Assembly: GCF_021026315.1 (NCBI RefSeq)
Contig: NZ_JAJNCX010000015.1
Location: 1-64,000, forward strand
Source of the DNA: Rhizobium sp. C4
Lineage (GTDB): Bacteria; Pseudomonadota; Alphaproteobacteria; Rhizobiales; Rhizobiaceae
Reading direction: 5' to 3'
Length of the DNA: 64,000 nt
Below, piece by piece: positions 37,795 to 45,168 of this stretch; position 1 is the stretch's first letter; each line of letters begins with the position of its first letter. Position numbers and translations under genes: made by a program. Below the pieces are notes generated by a model, which did no database searches, was not told the origin of the DNA, and was given only the letters and a program-made list of their open reading frames with translations.

Positions 37795-38883
37795 ATGAAA
37801 AACCGCCCCCGCCTCTCGCAAGCCCGGACATTCTCGCTCGGCAATGCCGGCCTCTGGCTGATTGCCGGCCTGCATACTCTGGCGGCACTTTCGCTGGTCT
37901 TCGTTCTCGGCTGGATTTCGCCGGCAAAGGCCGCTGAAGACCTGAGCTGCGGCGGCAAGAACATCCTCGCGGATCTCCGCAAGGAGGATCCGAAGGGTTT
38001 CGCGGAAATCGAGAAGGACACGGCGAACCTGAAGAACGGCGAGTCGATCTTCTGGAAGATCGAGAAGCCCGGCACCGCCCCGTCCTATCTCCTGGGCACG
38101 ATCCACCTATCCGACCCGCGCGTCATCAACCTGCCGGAAGAAGCCGCAAAGGATTTCAAGGCGGCCAATGCCGTGATCGTCGAGTCCGACGAGATCGCCG
38201 ACAAGAACGCCGCCAGCATGAAGCTTCTGGCGCGGCCGGATCTGTCGATGTTCACCGACAACCACACGATCAACGATTTCCTCAATGCCGACCAGAAGGC
38301 CATGCTGGAGAAGCAGCTTGCCGAACGTGGCATTCCGCTCGCCGCCGTCATCAAGATGAAGCCCTGGGTGCTGTCTACCTTCGTGGCGCTGCCAACCTGC
38401 GAACTCACGCGCAAGAGCGCCGGCGCGGATTTCCTCGACGAAAAGCTGACCAAGGATGCGATTGCCGCCGGCAAGAAGGTCGTGGGGCTGGAAACGCTGA
38501 TCGAACAGCTTGAGATCATGGCCTCCGTCTCCTTGAAGACGCATGTCTCCGGCCTCATCGGCGTGCTGAAGGACCCGCAGCGCACCAAGGACCTGATGGA
38601 AACCATGATCGAGCTCTACGCCTCGGGCAAGCCAGCGATGATCGGCCCGTTGAGCGAATATGTCGGCAAGCTCGACGCCGACAGCGCCGACATGGCGGAG
38701 TTTGAAAAGAAGATGATCACCGTGCGCAACCACCACATGGCCGACCGCGCCGAGGCAACGCTCGACAAGGGCAATGCCTTCATGGCCGTCGGCGCGCTGC
38801 ACCTGCCGGGTGACGAGGGCCTAGTCGCCCTGCTGCGTCAGAAGGGTTTCACCGTGACGCCGGTCAACGTGACAATCAACTGA
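37795..38883 (+). CDS. TraB/GumN family protein
   Basis: 362 residues with a long N-terminal hydrophobic segment (GLHTLAALSLVFVLGWISPAKA, ~24-45) that looks like a signal peptide or anchor ending in AKA. The family motif GTIHLSD is at 101-107 (GxxH) and the C-terminal GALHLPGDEG repeats a GxxH. TraB/PrgY/GumN proteins are proposed metal-dependent proteases or hydrolases related to Tiki; the function here is unknown. Its 3' end overlaps the convergent DUF2867 gene by 8 bp. Confidence 0.88.
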   Translation: MKNRPRLSQARTFSLGNAGLWLIAGLHTLAALSLVFVLGWISPAKAAEDLSCGGKNILADLRKEDPKGFAEIEKDTANLKNGESIFWKIEKPGTAPSYLLGTIHLSDPRVINLPEEAAKDFKAANAVIVESDEIADKNAASMKLLARPDLSMFTDNHTINDFLNADQKAMLEKQLAERGIPLAAVIKMKPWVLSTFVALPTCELTRKSAGADFLDEKLTKDAIAAGKKVVGLETLIEQLEIMASVSLKTHVSGLIGVLKDPQRTKDLMETMIELYASGKPAMIGPLSEYVGKLDADSADMAEFEKKMITVRNHHMADRAEATLDKGNAFMAVGALHLPGDEGLVALLRQKGFTVTPVNVTIN

Positions 38884-39358
38884 CCGGCGTTCCAAGCCGC
38901 TTCATCGACTGCTTCACGATCAGCATGTGAAACGGCGTGATCAGGAAGATATAGGCCTTGCCGAACCAGTGCTTGCGTTTGACCAGCGTCGACACGGAAA
39001 CCTCCGTGCCCGCAGGCTGCGGTGTCGCCTCGACGACGATACGGAAATCCAGATGCCAGTCATCAAAGCCGAGAACGACCTTCCGAGGCGTCTCGCTGAC
39101 GATGGGAAACCCGCCGATGCTGTGCGACGGGTCGAGCCCGACACCCGGTCCGGCCCCTTTTAGCCCGACAAAACCGACGATGAAATTCCGCAACCGCATC
39201 AGGGACGAAACCCATCCGGGCATTTCGGCGCCCAGCATCGAACGCGCCGCGTCGGGCGCCGCCACATCACGCCCTGAAACCAGAACGTGATGGCGATCCA
39301 CCCAGTCCGCACCCGGAAGCTCGATGGGCGGCACCAAGGCCGCTCCAACGCTCTTCAA
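38876..39358 (-). CDS. DUF2867 domain-containing protein
   Basis: 160 residues; motifs RNFIVGFVGLK, FDDWHLDFRIVV and the C-terminal FITPFHMLIVKQSMKRL fit the DUF2867 (START-like fold) family of unknown function. Translation appears to begin with TTG at 39358, which overlaps the stop of the upstream cytochrome b561 gene (TTGA), so the two are translationally coupled. Its last codons overlap the convergent TraB gene by 8 bp. Confidence 0.82.
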   Translation of the reverse strand: MKSVGAALVPPIELPGADWVDRHHVLVSGRDVAAPDAARSMLGAEMPGWVSSLMRLRNFIVGFVGLKGAGPGVGLDPSHSIGGFPIVSETPRKVVLGFDDWHLDFRIVVEATPQPAGTEVSVSTLVKRKHWFGKAYIFLITPFHMLIVKQSMKRLGTPVS

Positions 39359-39855
39359 GCCTTGACGCCCTTGGTCATGCGATCGAGCACATCGGTCTTG
39401 AAGTAGAACTTCTGCACCAGCGCGCCGGCAACATGCAGTACGATCAGCGCCCAGAGGATGACCTTCAGCACATCGGCATGCAGATCGCCCGCAAAGCCCT
39501 GGCCGAAATAGTATTTGCCCATGCCGGTCAGCGGCATGGCGATCATCAGCAGATAGAGCAGGCCATGCGTTGCGGTGGCAACCAGCTTGAGCACCGGCGG
39601 CTCCTCGGACGGCAAGTCCGGCACGCCTTGGATGAAGCGAAGAGCCAGGCGGATGACGACGAGCACGAGGATCGCAATGCCGACATAGGCATGGATATTG
39701 GCGGAAGAGATCATCTCCGGCGTGATCGCCTCACCCTTGCGTACCGCGCGGTTCCAGATTTCCATTCCATCGGTGAAAATCAGGTTGAAGAAGATGAGAA
39801 GGGCCATGCCCCAATGCAGCGCACGCTGCGGGATGGAATAGTTCAAGGGTTTCAT
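39355..39855 (-). CDS. Cytochrome b561 family protein
   Basis: 166-residue inner-membrane di-heme cytochrome with four helices. Candidate heme ligands are histidines in QRALHWGMALL (H14), NIHAYVGIAIL (~H54), ATATHGLLYLL (~H96) and VLHVAGALVQK (~H141). Members shuttle electrons between ubiquinol and acceptors such as superoxide. It is followed by an overlapping DUF2867 gene and lies 135 bp downstream of a large AT-rich palindrome that may control it. Confidence 0.9.
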   Translation of the reverse strand: MKPLNYSIPQRALHWGMALLIFFNLIFTDGMEIWNRAVRKGEAITPEMISSANIHAYVGIAILVLVVIRLALRFIQGVPDLPSEEPPVLKLVATATHGLLYLLMIAMPLTGMGKYYFGQGFAGDLHADVLKVILWALIVLHVAGALVQKFYFKTDVLDRMTKGVKA

Positions 39856-39989
39856 TGTCCTGCCTTTTCCTGGGTTAATTCAGGCCTCCCGAAAAGACAG
39901 AAACAGAAAGCGCCCTGCTTCGCAAGGCGCTCTTTGGAATGATTATAAAATGTTACCGGCGGGATTTGACGAAGGGCAAGTCCGGTCAA

Positions 39990-40022
39990 AATATTCAGTG
40001 TTCATAGGAAACACTGAATATT
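39990..40022. promoter_or_regulatory. 13-bp-arm palindrome between lpdA and cytochrome b561
   Basis: AATATTCAGTGTT (39990-40002), 7-nt centre, AACACTGAATATT (40010-40022): a perfect 13-bp inverted repeat. It sits 68 bp past the lpdA stop and 135 bp before the cytochrome b561 start, both on the minus strand. AT-rich, with only a weak TTTT on the minus side, so an operator for a dimeric repressor is more likely than a terminator, though a dual role is possible. Confidence 0.6.
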
Positions 40023-40090
40023 CTGTCTTTGCTAATCGGCAATTCCGGACACGAAAGCGGGCTGCGCTTTCGCTGGAATTGCTGTGCCAA

Positions 40091-41497
40091 TCACATATGG
40101 ATCGGCTTGAAGAAGGTCGCGAGTGCGGCTTCCTTCACCGCTTCCGACATGGTCGGATGCGCGTGGCAGGTGCGGCCGAGATCTTCCGACGAGCCGCCGA
40201 ATTCCATCAGCACGGCGGCCTCGTGGATCATCTCGCCGGCTCCGAGGCCGATGATGTGAACGCCGAGAACGCGGTCGGTCTCCTTGTCCGCCAGAACCTT
40301 GACGAAACCATCCGTCGCCAGCATCGCGCGGGCGCGGCCATTGGCGGTGAAGGGGAACTTGCCGACCTTGTAGGCAACGCCCGCGGCCTTCAGTTCTTCT
40401 TCGGTCTTGCCGACCGAGGCGACTTCCGGCTGCGTATAGACGACGCCCGGAATGACGTCATAGTTCACGTGACCGGCCTGACCTGCGAGGATTTCGGCCA
40501 GCGCCACGCCTTCGTCTTCTGCCTTGTGGGCGAGCATCGGGCCCTTGACCACGTCGCCGATCGCATAGATGCCGGCGACATTGGTGCGGTAGTGATGGTC
40601 GATTTCAACGCGGCCGCGATTGTCGAGAACAACGCCGGCTTCCGTGAGGCCCAAGCCTTCCGTGTAGGGCTTGCGGCCCGTGGCAACCAGCACGACATCG
40701 GCATCGAGAACGGTCTTGTCGCCGCCCTTGACGGGCTCGAACGTCACCTTCGCGCCCTTGTCGGCCTTCTCCACGCCCGTCACCTTCGCGCCGAGATGGA
40801 ATTCCATGCCCTGCTTGGCGAGCATCCGCTGGAACTGCTTGGACACTTCGCCGTCCATGCCGCCGAGGATGTTGTCGAGATATTCAACGACCGTGACCTT
40901 GGCGCCGAGACGCGACCAGACCGAGCCGAGTTCGAGGCCGATCACGCCGCCGCCGACCACGACCATCTTTTCCGGAACCTTGGTCAGCGCAATGCCGCCG
41001 GTCGAAGATACGATGACCGTCTCGTCGATATCGACCTTGACGCCCGGAATGCCGGCAACGTCCGAACCCGTGGCAATAACGATGTTCTTCGTCTCGAGCG
41101 TGGTCACTTCACCCTTGTCGTTGGTGACGGATACCTTGCCCGCGCCCTCAACCTTGCCGGTGCCGTGGAACGTGTCGATCTTGTTCTTCTTGAACAGGAA
41201 CTGCACGCCATCCACGTTGGACTTCACGGTGGCGTCCTTGTGGGCCATCATCTTTTCAAGGTTCAGCTTGGGAGCAGACACCTCGACGCCGAGCTCGGCA
41301 ATGCCATGCGCCGTATGTGCAAAGACTTCCGATGCATGCAGCAGCGCCTTGGACGGAATGCAGCCGATGTTCAGGCAGGTGCCGCCATAGGTGGCGCGCT
41401 TTTCGATGACAGCGGTCTTGAGGCCAAGCTGGGCGGCCTTGATTGCGCAGACATAGCCGCCGGGGCCGGTGCCGATCACGATCACATCATAGGACAT
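40091..41497 (-). CDS. lpdA: Dihydrolipoamide dehydrogenase (E3)
   Basis: 468-residue flavoprotein that reoxidises the dihydrolipoyl groups of the 2-oxoglutarate dehydrogenase complex with NAD+. FAD loop GTGPGGYVCA (9-18), redox disulfide C41-C46 (GGTCLNIGCIPSK), NAD-binding VVGGGVIGLE, and the C-terminal catalytic His-Glu in CHAHPTMSE. It ends the run sucA-sucB-MAPEG-lysE-secreted-SDR-lpdA; 29 bp separate it from the SDR gene. A rhizobial genome normally carries further lpd copies for pyruvate dehydrogenase. Confidence 0.97.
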   Translation of the reverse strand: MSYDVIVIGTGPGGYVCAIKAAQLGLKTAVIEKRATYGGTCLNIGCIPSKALLHASEVFAHTAHGIAELGVEVSAPKLNLEKMMAHKDATVKSNVDGVQFLFKKNKIDTFHGTGKVEGAGKVSVTNDKGEVTTLETKNIVIATGSDVAGIPGVKVDIDETVIVSSTGGIALTKVPEKMVVVGGGVIGLELGSVWSRLGAKVTVVEYLDNILGGMDGEVSKQFQRMLAKQGMEFHLGAKVTGVEKADKGAKVTFEPVKGGDKTVLDADVVLVATGRKPYTEGLGLTEAGVVLDNRGRVEIDHHYRTNVAGIYAIGDVVKGPMLAHKAEDEGVALAEILAGQAGHVNYDVIPGVVYTQPEVASVGKTEEELKAAGVAYKVGKFPFTANGRARAMLATDGFVKVLADKETDRVLGVHIIGLGAGEMIHEAAVLMEFGGSSEDLGRTCHAHPTMSEAVKEAALATFFKPIHM

Positions 41498-41526
41498 TTC
41501 GATTTCCTTCCTTCCGTCCGACGGAC

Positions 41527-42279
41527 TTACCTGCCGCCGGAGACATTGAGTATCGCCCCCGTCACGTAGGACGCTTCGGGAGACAGGAGATAGAGAATGG
41601 CATCCGCCACTTCGTCGGGCTCGCCCGCGCGCTTCATCGGCAGAGAGCTTGCAATGTCGCGCACGCGATCCGGCGTGCCGCCGGATGCGTGAATATCGGT
41701 GTCGATGATGCCCGGCCGCACGGCATTGACACGAATGCCCTCGCCGGCAACCTCACGTGAGAGACCGAGGGTGAGCGTGTCGATCGCGCCCTTGGAGGCA
41801 GCGTAGTCGACATATTGATTGGGCGATCCAAGCACGGCCGCCATCGAGGAAATATTGACGATCGCTCCGCCGTGCCCGCCATGAAGGGTCGACATGCGCC
41901 TGACAGCCTCGCCGGCAACCCGAAGAGCGCCGATCACATTGACGTTGAACATCCGTTCCAGTCGCTCGCGGCTCATCTCGTCGAGCCGCGCCACCACGTC
42001 GACAATGCCGGCATTGTTGACGAGACCGTCAAGCCGGCCGAATGTCGTGTCGATGACCGAAAAGATCGCCGCAATATCCTCTTCGCGCGACACATCGCCC
42101 TGAACGGGGAGCGCCGAACCGCCGGTCTCGTTGATGACACCGGCAATGGCTTCTGCCGCATCGCGGTCGCGCGCATAGTTGATGACGACGGCCCAGCCTT
42201 TTTCAGCGGCCTTCAGCGCAACGCTTGCGCCTATGCCGCGGCTGCCGCCAGTGACCAGAAGAACAGGCTGCTCCGTCAT
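41527..42279 (-). CDS. SDR-family NAD(P)-dependent oxidoreductase
   Basis: 250 residues with the classical short-chain dehydrogenase features: TGGSRGIG at 10-17, NNAG at 88-91, S145, Y159-x3-K163, and the PGIIDTDIH segment after the active site. It is most like glucose/3-oxoacyl-type reductases, but the substrate is unknown. ATG 42279 overlaps the stop of the upstream secreted-protein gene (ATGA). Conserved position inside the suc-lpdA run of rhizobia suggests co-expression with the TCA genes. Confidence 0.88.
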   Translation of the reverse strand: MTEQPVLLVTGGSRGIGASVALKAAEKGWAVVINYARDRDAAEAIAGVINETGGSALPVQGDVSREEDIAAIFSVIDTTFGRLDGLVNNAGIVDVVARLDEMSRERLERMFNVNVIGALRVAGEAVRRMSTLHGGHGGAIVNISSMAAVLGSPNQYVDYAASKGAIDTLTLGLSREVAGEGIRVNAVRPGIIDTDIHASGGTPDRVRDIASSLPMKRAGEPDEVADAILYLLSPEASYVTGAILNVSGGR

Positions 42280-42788
42280 TTCGCGCACTCCTTGAAGTCC
42301 AGGACATCCCAGGGCGCAAGCTTCGGCTTGTCCTTGCCGAGGCCTTCGAATTGATCGATCGCGAGGCCGAGACCGGCGATCAGGATCTTGTCGGCAGCGT
42401 CCTTGTCTTGCTGGGGCAGGATATCGATGCGACCAGCAGACTGACCATAAAGGAAGCCCTGCCAGACCGTGCACTTCATGATATCGCTGTCAGTGACGTC
42501 GCCATCGGGGCAATTGAAGAAGATGATGCCGTTGGAACGATCGACCGGCGTCGATCCGGTGACATAGCCTTCCATCGAAACCTTTGAACCCAGCGCGGTC
42601 AGCTTGAAGCGATGCGTGTTGGATTCGGTATCGAGATTGACCGGCGTGAAGGCGAGTTCATAGGCATTGTCGCGGTCGCGATAGATCGCCTTTTCCTGGG
42701 CGCAGGCCGCGGCATAAGCGGAAACGGGCGCCAAAGCAGGCGAAAGCGCCGTCACGATCCCCAATGCTGCAAGACCCAGGCGCCGCAT
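42276..42788 (-). CDS. Secreted hypothetical protein
   Basis: 170 residues beginning MRRLGLAALGIVTALSPAL with a signal peptide cleaved probably after AYA-A (~27-29). The mature part has four cysteines (CAQEK, FNCPDG, KCTVW, KECAK) that could form two disulfides in the periplasm. I do not recognise the family. The ATG at 42788 is preferred to an upstream frame that would overlap lysE. It lies 4 bp after the lysE stop and overlaps the SDR start by 4 nt, so it belongs to the same transcript. Confidence 0.75.
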   Translation of the reverse strand: MRRLGLAALGIVTALSPALAPVSAYAAACAQEKAIYRDRDNAYELAFTPVNLDTESNTHRFKLTALGSKVSMEGYVTGSTPVDRSNGIIFFNCPDGDVTDSDIMKCTVWQGFLYGQSAGRIDILPQQDKDAADKILIAGLGLAIDQFEGLGKDKPKLAPWDVLDFKECAK

Positions 42789-42792
42789 GGCA

Positions 42793-43437
42793 TCAGCCCG
42801 CCTTTTCGGTCGCAAGCTTGAGCCCGAAGGCGATGAAGACCGCGCCGCTGGCACGGTTGATCCACTTGGACGCCTTCTCGAAAGCCGACCGCATGGCCGG
42901 CGTCGTCAGGAAGAAGGAGACCGCCACGAACCAGGCAATCAGGCAGCTTGCCATGACGAGGCCATAGCCGAACTTCACCGCAGCCGGCGTGTCATGCGAG
43001 ACGACGGTGGAGAAGATCGACAGGAAGAAGAAGACCGGCTTGGGGTTCAGCGCATTGGCCATGAAGCCGAGCGCGAAGCCCTTGAAGGCCGACTGCGGCG
43101 TGCCCTTCTCTGCAGCAGACGCCGTGCCCGTGTCGAGATCGGCGGAACCGGCGCGCAGCGACTGGATGCCGATGTAGATCAGATAGGCGACGCCCGCCCA
43201 CTTGATCACGTTGAAGAGCATGATCGACTTGGAAATGACGAGGCCAAGGCCGAGGATCGTGTAGGTGACGTGGAACATCAGCGACGTGCCGATGCCGAAG
43301 CTCGTCAGGATCGCAGCCTTGCGCCCATGCACGATCGCCTGCCGCATCACCATGGCGGTATCAGCACCCGGGACGACAATGGCGAAGGAAAAGATCGCCA
43401 TCAGAGAGGCAAGTTCGATGAGATATTGGTGCGTCAT
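42793..43437 (-). CDS. LysE/RhtB-family amino-acid exporter
   Basis: 214-residue membrane protein with six helices. The family opening VPGADTAMVMRQAIVHGRKAA (~23-43) and MANALNPKPVFFFLSIF (~125-141) are diagnostic. It probably exports an amino acid or homoserine-lactone-like compound; the substrate is not evident. 15 bp downstream of the MAPEG gene and 4 bp upstream of the secreted-protein gene. Confidence 0.88.
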   Translation of the reverse strand: MTHQYLIELASLMAIFSFAIVVPGADTAMVMRQAIVHGRKAAILTSFGIGTSLMFHVTYTILGLGLVISKSIMLFNVIKWAGVAYLIYIGIQSLRAGSADLDTGTASAAEKGTPQSAFKGFALGFMANALNPKPVFFFLSIFSTVVSHDTPAAVKFGYGLVMASCLIAWFVAVSFFLTTPAMRSAFEKASKWINRASGAVFIAFGLKLATEKAG

Positions 43438-43452
43438 GGCCTCAGGCGCCTT

Positions 43453-43839
43453 TCAGAGAAGAATGCCGATAAACATCAGGACGAGGCCGAGAAGCGCCAC
43501 GCTCCAGACCGCCGAGCGAATGATGCCGCCACCGACGAGATAGAGCGGCAGATAGACGACGCGGACGACCAGATAAAGAATAGCGCCCCAATGCGTCAGC
43601 GCGCCATGGCGGTTGGCGATTTCGGCAACCACGACAAGCGCGATGAAGAGCGGATAGGTCTCGAGGAAATTCCGGAGTGCGCGGCCGGCACGCTGTGCGC
43701 GGAGGCCGAATTGCGGCTCGCGATCGCGGTTCGGCTCGATGCCACCGACATTGTCGGTATTGGCAAGCGCTGCCTGCGTCATCAGGTAGACGAAGCCGAG
43801 GGCGGCACTCCAAAGCAGGCAGGTGAGTTCGATGCTCAT
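43453..43839 (-). CDS. MAPEG family membrane protein
   Basis: 128 residues, four hydrophobic helices. The central segment RAQRAGRALRNFLETYPLFIA matches the MAPEG motif (RxxRAxxNxxE.xP.F), with the conserved Arg/Asn/Glu that bind glutathione in eukaryotic members. The bacterial function is unclear. GAGGAG precedes the ATG. It follows sucB by 66 bp, across a strong hairpin. Confidence 0.86.
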   Translation of the reverse strand: MSIELTCLLWSAALGFVYLMTQAALANTDNVGGIEPNRDREPQFGLRAQRAGRALRNFLETYPLFIALVVVAEIANRHGALTHWGAILYLVVRVVYLPLYLVGGGIIRSAVWSVALLGLVLMFIGILL

Positions 43840-43863
43840 GCGACGCTCCTCAGAAGATAAGTT

Positions 43864-43886
43864 GGCCGCCGGACGAGCCGGCGGCC
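43864..43886 (-). other. GC-rich hairpin downstream of sucB
   Basis: GGCCGCCGG (43864-43872), 5-nt loop, CCGGCGGCC (43878-43886): a perfect 9-bp stem in the 66-bp sucB-MAPEG gap, with no T-run on the minus strand. A tandem 10-bp repeat CTTGATCAGA (43891-43910) spans the sucB stop. It is likely an RNA-stabilising or processing element rather than a terminator. Confidence 0.6.
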
Positions 43887-43905
43887 ATGGCTTGATCAGA
43901 CTTGA

Positions 43906-45111
43906 TCAGAGATCGAGAACCAGACGCTCCGGATCCTCAAGGCTTTCCTTGACGCGGACGAGGAAGGTCACGGCTTCCTTGCCGTCAACGATCCGGTGGT
44001 CATAAGAGAGCGCCAGATACATCATCGGACGGATGACGACCTGACCGCCGATGGCGACCGGGCGCTCCTGGATCTTGTGCATACCGAGAATGCCCGACTG
44101 CGGCGCATTGAGGATCGGCGAGGACATCAGCGAGCCGTAGACGCCACCGTTGGAGATGGTGAACGTGCCGCCCTGCATGTCAGCCATGGAAAGCTGGCCA
44201 TCGCGGGCAGCCTTGCCGAGGCGGCCGATTTCCTTTTCGATTTCGGCAATCGACATCTCGTCGGCATCGCGAACGATCGGAACGACGAGACCCTTGTCGG
44301 TGCCGACGGCAACGCCAATATGCGCGTAGTTCTTGTAGATGATGTCCGTGCCGTCGATCTCGGCATTGACGGCCGGGATTTCCTTGAGCGCATGCGTGAC
44401 GGCCTTGGTGAAGAAGCCCATGAAGCCGAGCTTCACGCCATGCTTCTTTTCAAAGATGTCCTTGTACTTGTTGCGCAGGTCCATGACCGCCTTCATGTCG
44501 ACCTCGTTATAGGTCGTCAGCATGGCAGCCGTGTTCTGTGCGTCCTTCAGGCGGCGGGCGATCGTCTGGCGCAGGCGCGTCATCTTCACGCGCTCTTCAC
44601 GCACACCGTCAGCCTCGTTGGAAGCCGGACGGGCAGCAACCGGGGCAGCAGCAGCTGCCGGAGCGGAAACGCCCTTGGCGATGGCGGCGAGAACGTCACC
44701 CTTGAGAACCTGACCACGCTTGCCGGAACCATCGACCTGCTCGGCAGACACGTTGTTTTCAGCCATCAGCTTGGCAGCAGCCGGAGCGGCCGGCATGGGC
44801 GCAGCAGGTGCTGCAACCGGGGCAGCAGCAGCGGCCGGAGCGGCAGCGGGCTTGGCAGCGGCAGCACCAGCGGCACCTTCCGCGATCTGGCCGAGCAGAC
44901 CGCCCGGCTCGACCGTGTCGCCAGCCTTGGCCACGATTTCGGAAAGCACGCCGGCAGCCGGCGAAGGAACTTCCACCGTCACCTTGTCGGTTTCAAGCTC
45001 ACAGAGGATTTCGTCGGCGGCGACCGTGTCACCGGCCTTCTTGAACCAGGTGCCGACGGTGGCTTCGGCAACGGATTCGCCGAGAGTGGGAACGCGGATT
45101 TCAGTGGCCAT
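43906..45111 (-). CDS. sucB: 2-oxoglutarate dehydrogenase E2 (dihydrolipoyl succinyltransferase)
   Basis: 401 residues. Lipoyl domain at 1-77 with the lipoylated K43 in ETDKVTVE, an Ala/Pro-rich flexible linker (~85-110), a short E3-binding domain (~111-145), a second Ala-rich linker, and the catalytic domain (~170-401) with SYDHRIVDG holding H372 and D376. Forms the core of the complex with SucA and LpdA, making succinyl-CoA. 57 bp downstream of sucA. Also called odhB. Confidence 0.97.
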   Translation of the reverse strand: MATEIRVPTLGESVAEATVGTWFKKAGDTVAADEILCELETDKVTVEVPSPAAGVLSEIVAKAGDTVEPGGLLGQIAEGAAGAAAAKPAAAPAAAAAPVAAPAAPMPAAPAAAKLMAENNVSAEQVDGSGKRGQVLKGDVLAAIAKGVSAPAAAAAPVAARPASNEADGVREERVKMTRLRQTIARRLKDAQNTAAMLTTYNEVDMKAVMDLRNKYKDIFEKKHGVKLGFMGFFTKAVTHALKEIPAVNAEIDGTDIIYKNYAHIGVAVGTDKGLVVPIVRDADEMSIAEIEKEIGRLGKAARDGQLSMADMQGGTFTISNGGVYGSLMSSPILNAPQSGILGMHKIQERPVAIGGQVVIRPMMYLALSYDHRIVDGKEAVTFLVRVKESLEDPERLVLDL

Positions 45112-45168
45112 TGTTTTAAGTTCCGTTTGTCTTCAATCGTGTTCGATGAGGGCGATGTATTGGGCGGA

